Positions 21,674-32,849 of a DNA stretch of 64,000 nt are shown here, one piece after another; the first letter of the stretch is position 1, and the number at the start of each line of letters is the position of its first letter. Position numbers and translations under genes: made by a program. The DNA lies in contig NC_088117.1 of the NCBI RefSeq assembly GCF_036370855.1, forward strand, positions 4,526,001 to 4,590,000, in the 5' to 3' direction. Under the pieces are notes generated by a model. The model worked only from the letters and a program-made list of their open reading frames with translations, was not told the origin of the DNA and searched no databases. The stretch comes from Dromaius novaehollandiae (lineage: Eukaryota > Chordata > Aves > Casuariiformes > Dromaiidae).

Positions 21674-24600
21674 GTACAAATGACATTTCTACTCATTGTT
21701 GTTGTTATTTGATTTTTCAATTAAAAAAAAACACAACTGACTGAATGGAAAGATGGAGTGGAATTTTTTGTTGCTTAATATTTCCAAACATTTTCTGAAA
21801 TGATTTAATGGGTGGCTGCTGAAGTCATTTGTGGTAAATGGTAAAAGGCATCAGTCTCGGAAACTCTCCAAATAGGTGACTCTCCCAAGGTCCCTGTGCT
21901 ACTATTTCTGGGGTCCCAGAAGCATAAATCAAGAGTCCTTGCACTGAGGAACCGCCGGGCACCACCTACAAAGCCTTGCCTGCAGCACATGCATTCTCAC
22001 CTAGCATGTGCGGAGCTGTCTGATGGGAAGGTTTTCACTAAATGCAAGAAATTTTGACCTTGGCAGTCCCCGGTCGGGCACGGACTCTCTGGTGTTGGTA
22101 TTGGCAGGTCTCAAAGGAACAAATCCTCCACTGTGGAGAACGACAGCACAGCTTCCACCTCAAGGGGAAGGACAGAGACCTCAGCCTTGCTGCCAGCTGG
22201 CCAGTGCAGGGGCTGCTTCCCACAGGGCTGCAAAATTGGCCTGACAGCATAATGCTCTAAGTAAAAAATAGGTAGGAGTCTGACTTCAGCAGCTTTGACT
22301 TTGGAAGCTTTCCTGCCCATTGTTACAAGCGATTGATTTTTTTCCACCTCAGCTCAGAACTGATTAGAAAATAAGTAGAAGTTGGAGATATTTCAGTATC
22401 CACATGTCATTGTAACCTTATTCAGTGTTTTCTCTGCTAGTGACCTGCACATCATGTTCTAGAGGAATGGGAAATTTCATATTCACCCTGTTAGAGGCAC
22501 CATAAGATACTGGAAAATATTTTCTATTCATGTGAGGTGTGAAATAGAATCACCTCTACTAGACTTTGTAAGGGTGTAAAATTACCAGTTCTCATGAAAT
22601 CTCTGCAACAGGAGCTGAGCCTTACCTCTTTCCAGTGTGCTGACAACACAGCCCACATAGACGTGTTCTCATTTATTTGTTAGAAATTTGCTTGTCACTT
22701 AATTGAGTCACTTCTTGCTCTCCTGTCACAAGGTGCAGAGCAATAACTTCTCAGCTCAGCAAACGGCTTGTTAGAGAGTGGAAATCCCATCCTATTTAGG
22801 CCCTTGTCTCTTATTTGCTCTGAACTTTAGAGCGGAAAGAGCACATCCAAAATAGGAGGCAAGATTTGCTCAGTCTGCTTATTTCTGAGCTTGACTGTGT
22901 CTTTGGGACCAGTTCAACCTCTTGGCCCAAGCTCTGAGCTCCTCTAGAGCATGGAAATGTCCTGGAAGCAGGTGTCTGAAGTCAGCCAGGTTTTCTGAGG
23001 GAGTTTAAGATGCTTCTACCTGCACAGATACTATATGAATGAACAAAGTGTGTAAATGTTCCTCCTCTGTTCTCACACAAAGTCAGGCAGGTATGCATGT
23101 TATCGCTCAGCACAGAGGCACTGGCAGAGTCCCTCTTTTGCCCCACTCCCTTCAGTGCAAAGCTGGGAAAACTAATTGACATCTCAGCTACTGCCTTTGC
23201 CCTGGAGCAGAGCAGGAGCAGTTAGACACCCAGAACCAAGCTCTAAAGTACTGTCCAATACCAGAACATTGGTGGTTTCACCTTATTTTAGAAGGAGAAG
23301 AAACACTGGTGCCTCCACCAAGCTAAGTAAGATTTAGGTTGTGGTTATTCAAGGTTTACAGCAATAAGTTACCACTGAGTTAGAAGCTATAAACAGCTGA
23401 TTTCTTTTTCTAAACCACATCACACTGGATATTTGCCCTTGGCCCTGGGAATGGCTTGGCACACAGCCTCTGCGAATGCAACGAGGCTGATAGGCAAATG
23501 CTGAAGCCAAGAGCCATGAATTGAGCCATGCTGATGCAGAGCAGCTGTAAAAGGGAGTCCCAATCACCTCCCTTTGGCTCTGCTCATCACTCACCTGGTG
23601 AAGGGTGAAGAGGATGGAGTACGCCCTTCAAAGCCAAAGTGATGCAGGGTATTACAATGCCAGCACAGATTTCCCATTAGCAGCACCTATAAACTTTCCT
23701 GTGCTCATGGTGGTGGGGTGTGGAAGTGTGCTATGGACATCAGATGTTGCTGCAGAGGGGTGGTTTTTCAACAGGAGCAGCTTCTGCAGCACTCACCAGG
23801 AATGTGAAGGCTCCAAAAGGTCTGCTTGAAAGTAGCTCTGCAAGGCTGTGTGCATGTATGTGTGTGTGTGCGGAGCTCTCTGATGTCCTTTAGAGGTGTG
23901 GAGATGTCCCTGAAGGATGAGGCAGGCAGTGTGCGGGTAGAAAGTTGTTCACAGGATGCTCAAAATTTAGGACTGTGCCTCTGCTCAGGGCCACACCTAG
24001 GCAGTCCCTTGAAGAAATTTGGTTCACTTGTTTCTAAAATCCCTAAACTGGGACCCTGTTCCCTCTCCCCCTTACATCAGTGATGTAGCCAGCTCTCTGC
24101 ACAGCATCCCTAACCAAAAACTTTGTTAAGAGTCAACTACAAGCCTCTGATGGCACGTTCCTGCCAGTCAGAAAGGCCAGGATGTTACCAGAGTGGGACA
24201 GCACCAGTCTCACCTTGGGCTTCTCAAGTACACATAGGTAGTGGTCACCTTGCAGGGCCCATGGCAGTGGAGCAGGGGCAGATGGGGAGGTTTTGGGGAT
24301 GTGGACACCTGCCTGTGAGGAGCAAGGGGGAGAAGCGGTGGTGGCTGGCTGCCTCAGCCACTGATTTTTGTTTCCTTGTTCTGGCTGCGACTGGAAGCCA
24401 AACTGCTGAAAAATAACATAGTGAAGGCCCATATTTGCCCTGACTGAACTCCACTGAGATCAAGTGGTTGCGATGAGCCTGGCCTAAAGTTTTATTTTAT
24501 TTTTAGCCTGACTGGAAGCAGAAAGTAATAGAAATTTTGTAATTGAGCAATTTCCGGACTAGTTTTGCAAACTCTGGAAGATTCTGCAGCTCAGGTAAAT

Positions 24601-25133
24601 GTAAAGTGCCGGAAACTTCACACATCTCCATGGTTTCCTATCACTTCTGTCTACCTTTAGCCACAGCAAATGGAGGTGAAGGGCTAAAGCTGTAGTTCAT
24701 GACTTAGGTGACGTGAGTGCAAGTCACTATTTTGCCACAGACTGTGTGTGAGCGCTGAGTCTGAGGTCCCATGTCCCTCTGTCCCCCAGCTGTAGCCCCA
24801 ATGGAGGCCAGCTGCAGGGATAAACTCAAATTAGGAAGCTCTCAGGTACTTCAGAAGTGGTGGCTGTGTAAATGCCAGTTATAAGTAGCTATCGTGCTAA
24901 TAGCGTAAGCAAGATATATTTTAGTCTTACAGCGCGCACGCGGCTGTGGCTTGACAGTAAAGCTGACACATTGGGAAATAATTCTCCCAGTTACGTCAGA
25001 GCCAGGAAACTCTCACAGTCAGAGAAACATCAGATGAGCCTTTCCATTACAGGATGTGCCCACCGTTCACCTGATTCAGCACTCTCCTAATCCAAGTTTC
25101 CCCGCTTTGCAAGCCTTTGTTAAGGAAGGCTTG

Positions 25134-25156
25134 ATTTATTTTATTTATTTATTTTT
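25134..25156. repeat. (TTTA)n-like low-complexity tract
   Basis: Five imperfect TTTA units end in a short T run. Simple repeat, no function implied. Confidence 0.8.
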
Positions 25157-25497
25157 CTGGAGCCAAGATCGCCAGAGGCTGCGGGTAGTGAAATGCCAGT
25201 TGGCTTCTTGGGACGCTGCTTGTAGACAGCAGCGAGGCTGCTTTGCTCCTCTGCTAACTTTGCTGGCTTGCAACCAGGTGCGGCAGTGACTAGCTTGAGA
25301 GGTCATTGCTTCTGTCAGCATCCTTGCTGATGACGGCTGTCGCTAGACTGTGGTACTGCTCAGCACAAATGCAAAGAAAAAATCTCATCCTAATGAGTCT
25401 CGATACTCTTTATGGAGTCCTTGAAACTTTTTTTTTAATTGATCTCCACCATGATTCAGAGCTTGTTGGTTTTATGCTGCTCTTGCACCGTGGGCCT

Positions 25498-25540
25498 GCT
25501 CCTGATTTACACCAGTGCCAGCAGAAGCAGAGTTGAGCCC
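25498..25540 (+). repeat. Ancient dispersed repeat, well-preserved copy
   Basis: This is among the better copies: 'gctcctgatttacaccag', 'tgccagcagaagcag', 'agttgagccc' match the expected order 'actcctgatttacaccagtgtaagtgagagcagaattgggccc'. The 'gatttacaccag' core is intact. Confidence 0.5.
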
Positions 25541-26218
25541 TTTGTTCTCTTGGTTTCTTTCCCCAGCCTGCTCCTTCGGCTGCCTCTCTGCAGAGTAGCA
25601 GCTTCTTCCCTGTCCTGGGCTGGGCTGTCCTAGGGACGCCCTCCTGGACGTGCTGCGGGCCCTGCTCAGGGGTGAAATGCTCCTTTCTCTCTCTGTAGCC
25701 CTGAAGGGACTACCCATGTCCTACCTCTATAGCGGCTGTCTGAGTCGGCATCTGGGATTGGGCTCTGAATACACTTCAAAGCTCCCCACCCCGTCATTAA
25801 GCTTCGTTACTCTGAACTTCAGCGAGACTTTCTCTGCCTGTCTCCCTTCTCTCCTTCCCCGTAAGCTATAAAGCCCCGCGTTGCTGGTATTTCTGCTTCA
25901 GCCAACCGGCCCACCTGCATTTTCTTCCCATGTTTTAATCAGTTCTGCTTCTCAGTCTTCAGTAACCCCTGGTGTTAGCTGATCTCTGCAGAGCCTGGGC
26001 AGAAGGTGCTGAGTCTGGAGCCTTTCCCAGGCCTGAGAGCAAAACCAGGGCCATCCTCCGTCATGTGGTGACAGGAACAGCCTGGTCACGGCAGGAGCTA
26101 CTTGGCGCATGGTGCTCGCACTGCCCTCTCTGCCTGGCCTCCCACTCTGTCATGTCTCCTTGTTCTTGGTGAAGCATATGTTTTTTTCCTCCTCTCCCTC
26201 CCCAACATGCTTTCATAC

Positions 26219-26233
26219 TTTTTTTTTTTTTTT
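26219..26233. repeat. Poly(T) run
   Basis: Fifteen consecutive T, followed by ccc. It lies 32 bp upstream of a tandem duplication. It may be the reversed tail of an unrecognisable retroposon or a plain homopolymer. Confidence 0.85.
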
Positions 26234-26265
26234 CCCATAGTCACTCCATAAAGCAGCAGAGTCTG

Positions 26266-26333
26266 GGGGCTAGAACGTCCAGCTGGCACTAACCTCAGTT
26301 TTGGGGCCAGAACGTCCAGCTGGCACTAACCTC
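26266..26333. repeat. Tandem duplication, 31-bp unit with 37-bp period
   Basis: The unit beginning ggggctagaacgtcc and ending cactaacctc occurs at 26,266-26,296 and again at 26,303-26,333 with one difference (t to c after ggggc). The near-identity implies a fairly recent local duplication. Each copy contains an E-box-like cagctg, so the duplication also doubles that site. Confidence 0.9.
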
Positions 26334-26548
26334 TCTGCAGTCCCAGCAACTGAAAACAGATGTTGAACTGGCAGCTGTCACACACCCAGAGGGGTCCAGC
26401 CTTAAAAAAGCAGGTCTGGATGCTGCTGACAAAAACTTCCTTGCCTGTCTGGTGAGATTTCTGGTGATATTTCCTGCTGAGACCTTGCCAGCCTACATAG
26501 GATTTACCTTTCCACTAGGTACACGGAGAGCAATGAAAGTTGAACCCA

Positions 26549-26569
26549 ATCTAATCAGTTTGATTAGAT
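26549..26569. repeat. Perfect 9-bp inverted repeat with TAATC cores
   Basis: Arms atctaatca (26,549-26,557) and tgattagat (26,561-26,569) are separated by gtt. Each arm carries a TAATC/GATTA core of the type bound by OTX/PITX-class homeodomain proteins, arranged as a palindrome. Binding is inferred from the core sequence only. Confidence 0.6.
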
Positions 26570-26742
26570 CCAGATATCTCAAATGGGTGAACAAGATTGT
26601 CTACATTGCAAAGTGAGATTCCAAATCACTGTTTCCAGTCAATAGCTACAATGGGAAGTGTAACACTACTACCTAGACTGCATTTTCTTTCTCCTTTCAT
26701 AACACTCACACTTACTGAGCCATATGTTTATGTTTTTTAATA

Positions 26743-26862
26743 AATATACATACACACACATATATATACATACATCTCTCAATGTGGTTTCCCAAGGAAA
26801 GACAACTCCCTTTTTTCCCTACTTATTGGGCTATATACATATATCTATATACAAATATATCT
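26743..26862. repeat. Two mixed CA/TA microsatellite patches
   Basis: The first patch (26,743-26,775) is atacatacacacacatatatatacatacat. The second (26,831-26,862) is a degenerate run of tatatacatatat-type words. The 50 bp between them is unrelated. These are decayed dinucleotide and tetranucleotide repeats. Confidence 0.75.
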
Positions 26863-29074
26863 CTCTTCCAATTTTCTTCTCAAGAAAAGATAGCTCCTTC
26901 AAATAATTATACGGAATAGCTCACAGTGTGCTAGCATCAAGCAGCAGTGTAGGAGGGAGGAGGAAAGGTTTGCTAACATTTTCCTGTGAAATTCATCTTT
27001 CTACAGAGAATAACACAAAGTGAATTTTTTGAGTCCCACACCAGTGTCCTTTTGATGCTTAAAAAGAACATAAGTAATGCAATAATTTTAAATTGCCCTG
27101 CTGCACAAACTGTATCCACCTCATCACAAATGAAAACACCAGTTTCCTGTGATAAGGTTATCTGTTACTCACATGCATATGGATTACTGGAATACAGCTG
27201 TGTGTTCTTGACATTACTTGCAAATTGGAAATGTTTTACAAATATTAGCACCAGCAATTACTCACTAATCTACTTCACTGTGGCTTTTTTTGTATGCTTT
27301 CAATCATTTATTCAGGGAACAGAAAAACTTTTCACACAGCCATCCATGCCACACAAATACTGAATCTCTGATGGAAACGAGGAAGGCACTAGTTGAAATA
27401 CATTCATCCAAACACACTTACAGGAATGAACAGGTCAGCTGACATCTGGACTAACTGGGAGATAACTTATTGATTCCCCCAAATGAGAAATAAACCTGAC
27501 TCTCTAGTGCTGTGCCCATCTGTCATGAAAGGGACCAGCAGAAAAACACTTCCACTAGTGGAAGTGGAAAACTCTGATTTGATACCATTTCACACTTGTT
27601 TTGCACAGATACATTTCCTCCAAAAGGCATGCACCAGTGCAAAACCTGGCTCAGTCCTTGGTAACAAAGTTTAGCCAGCACTACTTCCATAAAACCCATT
27701 AGATAAAAGAGAACAGTAATATCACTGCAGTTTCCTTACACGGTTTCCCCTGGTGCTGTGAAGACAGAGTGAAGGTCTTCAGGACTCGATCTTTATTTCT
27801 ATAATGAACCCTTCAGCATCTCGATTCTTGCCTTCCTTTCTGAAGACACTTTGTCAGCTGTTATCTCCACTTCTCCTTTTGAGCTGGTAGGTGAACAGAA
27901 CCGTCTTCTTGCTACCCTGATCCCACGAATGTCCCACCGCCTTCTCATTGAAGCAGCGGTGAATGAAAAGGTGGCAGGAAACCGAGAGACTTTCTCAGCT
28001 GGGCGCGAGTCCTTTGCATGGTGGTTTCTCACTGTGAGCTGAGGACGGATGCAAACGTGGAGACTATTCACACGGCAGCAGGTGCTGGAGCACAAGCTCC
28101 TAGGGTCACTGTGTGATTGATAAGGTTAACTGCTTTGCTTTCCTTTCTCACCCACAAAAACAAGTGTGATTGTTGATTCTTTCACTTTTAAGCTCAGTGG
28201 CTGAGTTTGTCAGCTTGAACAAGTAAGAGGTGTTCAGTATCCACAGTCTAGACTTCACACCCCAAATTCTGGCTTTCTTTGAATACATTTTGTTGTTTAA
28301 AATGAAACGTGATCCAGACTTGATTATTGAGGCAGTAGTGGGGAGGATTGGCTTCCAATAGGGCAATATTCTTGGCACTGGACTGCTTAGCAAATAACAG
28401 ATCTTTTACAGACAAACAGGCACACACACACAACCCAAACAAAAAACACTATGCTTTTCGAAGAGATCCTGTGAGAGGTATCTGTCCTGTCTGCCCACCT
28501 CATTGCCATGCCAGAGGGCTAGCAGTAGTGCTAGGACTGTCAAGACTAGAGTGGTACCACAGCTGGAATCCCTTTAACCATCAAGAACAAATCCAAATGA
28601 TTCCACAGGACGTTTGAGGTGTAAATGACTCACATCAGGTTGTTCCACCCAATTCCAGGTAATATGGCCCCTCTTTTCTACAGGGTCTCCAGGATGTGCA
28701 TCATCTTGCCTACCTCATGTACCCATTTAGGAGACCAATTGCTCTCCGAACAAACTACTTGCTCTAGCTGTACAAGGAGCTGGGGTTTATAAGGACAAGG
28801 CAAGTGAGCACAGGACAGACGCCTAACTCTCAGGGGCTCTGCAGGGAGGATGAGTCGTGTCCTCCGTGCAGGTCCCTGAGCAGCAATGCTGCAGCCTGGG
28901 GATGGCCACAGCGCTGCGGGTCCAGCGGCTGCAAAGCTGCGATGTTTTCTCCCAGCTGTTGCTCCGGTTTTGGGGCTCAATGCCTGGAGTCGAGGCCTTG
29001 TCAGATCAGGAAAGGAAGGGCTGAAAGGTCTGTGCTGTTCACAGGGGAGCTCTTCCACTCGCACCAGCATTGCC

Positions 29075-29104
29075 CATTGACTTCAGCAGTGACCTCTGAT
29101 TTAC
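29075..29104 (+). repeat. Ancient dispersed repeat, left half preserved
   Basis: 'cattgacttcagcagtgacc' followed by 'tctgatttac' closely follows the expected 'cattgacttcaatggagttactcctgatttac'. This copy preserves the 'cattgacttca' block that other copies lack, so the copies overlap into one consensus. Confidence 0.45.
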
Positions 29105-30149
29105 TCTCATGGGCGGCCATTAGTTGAGATGATTCTCCTTTTTAACACGAAAATACATATTTAATTTATATTATATTATGAATAAATATAAAATGTAAAG
29201 CCAAGCTATTCAAAGAGTGATTTGAGAAAAACCCTATGACAGAATCCCGGTCCCATTCAGTTTCCGAGCGGCTGGCAAAGGGCATGGGGGGTTTCCTTCG
29301 CGTAGAGCGTTGCCCTGCACGAGGAAGTGCCTGGCCGTACAGGTGCCTCCTGCATGTTTGCAGAGAGCACAGAAATCTCTGATATAAACTCCAGCATCTT
29401 TCGTCTGAACTCATTCTTCATGTCTGCATGCATTACCTCAGCAGTCTGAAATGTGAGTGGGATGGATTCATGCATTTTCTGGCACCTGATGAATGAACCT
29501 AAGTGTTTCCCAGGGCTGCGTGCGATTCATCTCTTTCATTCCTGGCCATCCCCAACTCTTTTTTCCTGAAGGAGATCCAAATTGGCTCATTGCCTATCTG
29601 TTCTCAAATGTCCTCATGATAAGGATCAATCTTCAGCTCTGCAGCAACAGGAGCAGATGCAAAGGCTGAAGGGCTTCTACCGCTTTCTTGTCTTGGGCAG
29701 GTGTGGGAGGGCTTGGCAACAGCTTGGGAGAAACACAGAGGGACTTTCAGGGCTGTCATAGGGCTGATCTAAATGGCCTTCTGTCACATGAGCAAGCACC
29801 AGATACACCAGTGCTAAGTAGTCTGGGGAATAACAGCCCCACACACTTGCCACAGTATTTCTGTGTCCAGATTAATTTGTTTATGAGAGCATGGAAACTG
29901 GAGAGGTGCCAGTGTACTAAGAAACACCTCCTTCCTGCTGCTCAGGACAGTCATGTGCTGCCTCGGATGGGTTGTCCTGCCTGTCTTGTAGGGAATTTCT
30001 CTGAGGAGAATACTGCCTTCTCGCGATGGCCCAGTCTGCGTCTTCCTGCAGAACTTGCCTTTTTTTAAACTTGGATGAGTTTGTTAACCAGGCAGACACC
30101 TGCTCAGATGCTCTGAATGACGCCACGGCTCCAGTGATGCCAACGGTAA

Positions 30150-30350
30150 CGTTTCCAGCTGCTTCAGTAGAGTCTGAATTTCCCCCTCCTGTTCCTAAAT
30201 GAAGAGTGACTTACTTGAGTTTGATTAATTGGGTTTAATCTAATTTACTTAATCTGAAGCAACATAGGCCTGATTAAACTTGGACAGCGCGCATCCATGC
30301 AAACTTTTGTGACTACTTAATTCAGTTGGCGACTACAGCTGAAGTCAGAG
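30150..30350. promoter_or_regulatory. Cluster of homeodomain-type sites, possible enhancer
   Basis: Within about 60 bp (30,221-30,279) there are at least five TTAATC/GATTAA or TAATT cores on both strands: ttgattaattg, tttaatc, ctaattt, cttaatctg and gattaaac. Bicoid-class (OTX, PITX, CRX) and other homeodomain factors bind such cores. The flanks contain CpG-bearing, non-repetitive sequence (cagcgcgcatccatgcaaa, which includes an octamer-like atgcaaa). Function is inferred from site clustering only. Confidence 0.35.
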
Positions 30351-31019
30351 CGGTGCAACCCTTGCTCTCTGAGGCTCTTTGCATCTACGGACTCTCTTTC
30401 ACCCTGCACATCCCTCCTTAAATAAAACATCCTTTGGTACCTAAGCAACCACTGCCAGTGATAAGGCAATTTTTGGAACCGCAGTGCAAAGCCCTTGCCT
30501 AGACGGGTGCCTTGAGTCTGTATCAGAGCCAGTTAGACAATGTCGGCTGTGGTATTTTCACTTACAAGTCTTCTGTGCTTAGATCTTCATGTGATTGCAT
30601 GTACTGCTGTGCGTAAGCAATTTGTTAAATTGTTGGGCTTTGTTATTTAAGTGTTTCTTTGTTCGTTGGTGGTTTTCTAATTCTGTTTGCATTTTTATAG
30701 ATATTAAAAAAACAACCCAAGGGAAAACCTGTAGGCTTGTGCCCTCTCTTGCTTCTTTATCAGGTATGAAAAAGGGCTTCTTAATATTTTAGTTCTTGTC
30801 TGCTGTAGCAGCCTTCTCTTTCACTCTGGGAATGCAAAGACTGATGGAGAGTTAATGAAAGTGTGACATCCTGGCAAGAAGACTTCTGTCTGACTGTTTC
30901 AGGTTGTTTGCCTTAGTGGTTATTCCACTTGAAACATTTCACATTTTGTTCGGACTTCTAGACTGCAATACTGTCAGCTGAGTGATGGTAACACTTAGTG
31001 CTAATTAGAACCAGGCAAG

Positions 31020-31335
31020 ACATTTTTTATGAATATTTTATTCATTGAAATTGAAAATTCAGGTCAAACAAAACAATCTGTCAAATTCTGCATTTTTTCT
31101 AAAGCCAAAGTACTACCTTTCAACATTTTTCAACACAAAATGTTTCAATGTTACATTTCAAAATGAGGCTTCAATGTTAAATTTAGATATGTACTCATGT
31201 AAAATAAAAGTTTAATTCCCCTCAGAACACTTAATTTCACCAAAAACAATTTTTCTAGTCTATTTAGGACAAAAAAAAAGTTTACAATGGGTTTGACCAG
31301 AATTTTGCGTTAATTGTAAAAAAGGAATTTAACTA
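31020..31335. repeat. AT-rich, internally repetitive stretch, probable old interspersed repeat
   Basis: Words such as ttcaacattttt, aaaatgtttcaa, atttcaaaatg and ttcaatgtta recur many times on both strands. The texture matches an old 'aaacattttgaaa / ttcaacaaaaat' repeat type I associate with sauropsid genomes, heavily decayed. I cannot name a family or place ends. A simple low-complexity AT-rich region is the alternative. Confidence 0.35.
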
Positions 31336-31339
31336 GTGA

Positions 31340-32300
31340 GCCAAAAATGCAGTTGTTTCCTGGTGCCACAATGTGAAGCTAGGTCCCTCCACCTATAAAA
31401 TAAGTACAGTCAGGTGCAAAAACTGAGACAGTTTGATGAGGACAAGTAATTTGGGACAGCAAGTTGATCGCATCTCCAAGCACCTGATTTGTGCATGTGA
31501 TCTTGCCCTGAGTTGTGTGGGAAGCCTGTATTTTAGAGATTTCTGCCCGATTTCTGTAATTCTGGCTAAAGCACCCCGAGATGGTTCACAGAGGGGCGGG
31601 GAAGGGAGGGGGATGCCAGCGCAGTGCTGGCGGGGACAGAAGGGAGCAGGGTGGAGGGGAGGGCTGCCGGGAAGCCTCCCGGGTGTTTGCCGGGAGCTTT
31701 GCAGCAGCTCTGGCTTGGAGATGGAGGCTGCAGGTGCTGATGTCCATCCACGCCTGCTGTGGCTCTGACCCGCCGATGGCGCGTGCTGGCAGGGAGCCAA
31801 GCACAGTTCGGGTCACCAAAGCGGCTTTATCAGAGAGGAAAAGAGGGAAGAGCAAATGGATCCTCTTTTCCTTGGTACGGTAGGATCTGAGATCTCAGTT
31901 GCTTCTCAGTAGTGGGCATACGCACATGGCCTTCAGTGCAGTCCAGTTTCAAACAGAACTCCCAAATTTTGCTGTAGTCTCCTGCTACTTTCTGCAACAT
32001 TTTCACATTTTGCTGCAGTGAAATCACTGTGTATCTGTACCACATTTGCAGGAAGCACCACACACCTGACCTCTCAAAATCTGATTCATCTGAATCTTAA
32101 TCCTGGCCATCCCACTGCTGACAGACCCAAGCAAACCAGACCAGCTCTGCAGGCTAACACTGCAGGACCCAAGGGTTACAGACAGGAGGGAACTCCAGTG
32201 TTCGTTTGTGGCCACACAGAACTATCTTTGGGCACATATCCAGGGCCATCTGCAATGTAGGTCAGCTCTGAGGGCTAAACAACACTTGCTGATGGCCTTT
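31340..32300. other. Non-coding DNA with a G-rich middle
   Basis: The part at 31,570-31,740 is purine- and G-rich with modest CpG content (ggcggggaagggaggggg-type words), producing overlapping stop-poor frames on both strands that I do not accept as genes. It could form G-quadruplexes or be a minor regulatory patch. The rest is ordinary. Confidence 0.4.
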
Positions 32301-32764
32301 AGCAAGAAACCATCCACCTCCCCACCAGCCACACGATTTGAATGCAGCATGCAAAGGGCCGCAGAGCGCCAAACCACACCGCCCTCGTCCCTTCCGCTTT
32401 TCTGGTAAGCGGGAGCCTGGTTGCTACATTCCTCCCGGGTACAGGCTGCGTGGGTTGTAGAGAGGGCGAAAAGCAACAACAAACCCCTCCACCCTGCCGC
32501 ACTGCTGAGTCCCAAGATAAGGACGGCAGCGGCCCTGCACACCCGGTGTTGTCTGTGTTTCGGCACCGATGTACTGCTTCCCGTTCAGCGGGAACTGCTG
32601 TCCTGTCAGCTGGGAAAGGAGAGGGGCAGGGCGGCATGGGTGACGTTTGCAGGGCTGGATCCTGCTGGTAAGGTCTTACTGGAGGAAACAGTGGTAGAGT
32701 ATTCGTGAGAAAATGTTTCCACCTTCCCCACCAAGTCTCTGCTGTCTCTGACCTGTTCTTGCAG

Positions 32765-32841
32765 TTTGCCTACAGAGGGGGGAGCTGTGAGAGCACCTCT
32801 GCCGCTGCAGGGGAGAGAGACCTGCACTGGAGCAAAGCGGG
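32765..32841 (+). other. Candidate isolated exon (unverified)
   Basis: A good acceptor (ctctgacctgttcttgcag) is followed by 77 bp that are open in one frame (25 codons starting FAYRGGSCESTSAAAGER, plus two bases) and end at a good donor (gcggg then gtgagg). Some 100 bp upstream another donor-like site (ctgctg then gtaagg) closes the GC-richer patch at 32,330-32,670. The paired signals and moderate GC suggest a transcribed region, possibly a long non-coding RNA. I do not recognise the peptide, and chance pairs of this quality are expected in 64 kb. Confidence 0.2.
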
Positions 32842-32849
32842 GTGAGGGG

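Larger units (their letters stand above)
21680..26215. other. Non-coding DNA without recognisable genes
   Basis: No gene is supported. There is a short (gt)n-rich run near 23,857-23,870, an impure (ttta)n tract at 25,134-25,156, and a decayed dispersed motif at 25,498-25,540. A strong acceptor-like tract (tggtttctttccccag) ends at about 25,566, but no matching donor with a convincing frame follows. A faint MIR-like word set occurs near 24,710-24,760. Confidence 0.45.
26340..30140. other. Non-coding DNA without recognisable genes
   Basis: No gene is supported. The first part (26,540-27,360) is AT-rich and includes two mixed microsatellite patches (26,743-26,775 and 26,831-26,862). A plus-strand frame of 125 codons (26,986-27,363) lies in AT-rich DNA with no recognisable domain. 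A GC-richer patch around 28,840-28,990 is not dense enough in CpG to call an island. A short match to a CR1 interior word (ggagcacaagctcctaggg, near 28,087) is too brief to support an element. Confidence 0.45.

Noticed and set aside
28080-28105. CR1-like word ggagcacaagctcctaggg
   Set aside because: The match is under 20 bases with mismatches, and adjacent CR1 words are absent.
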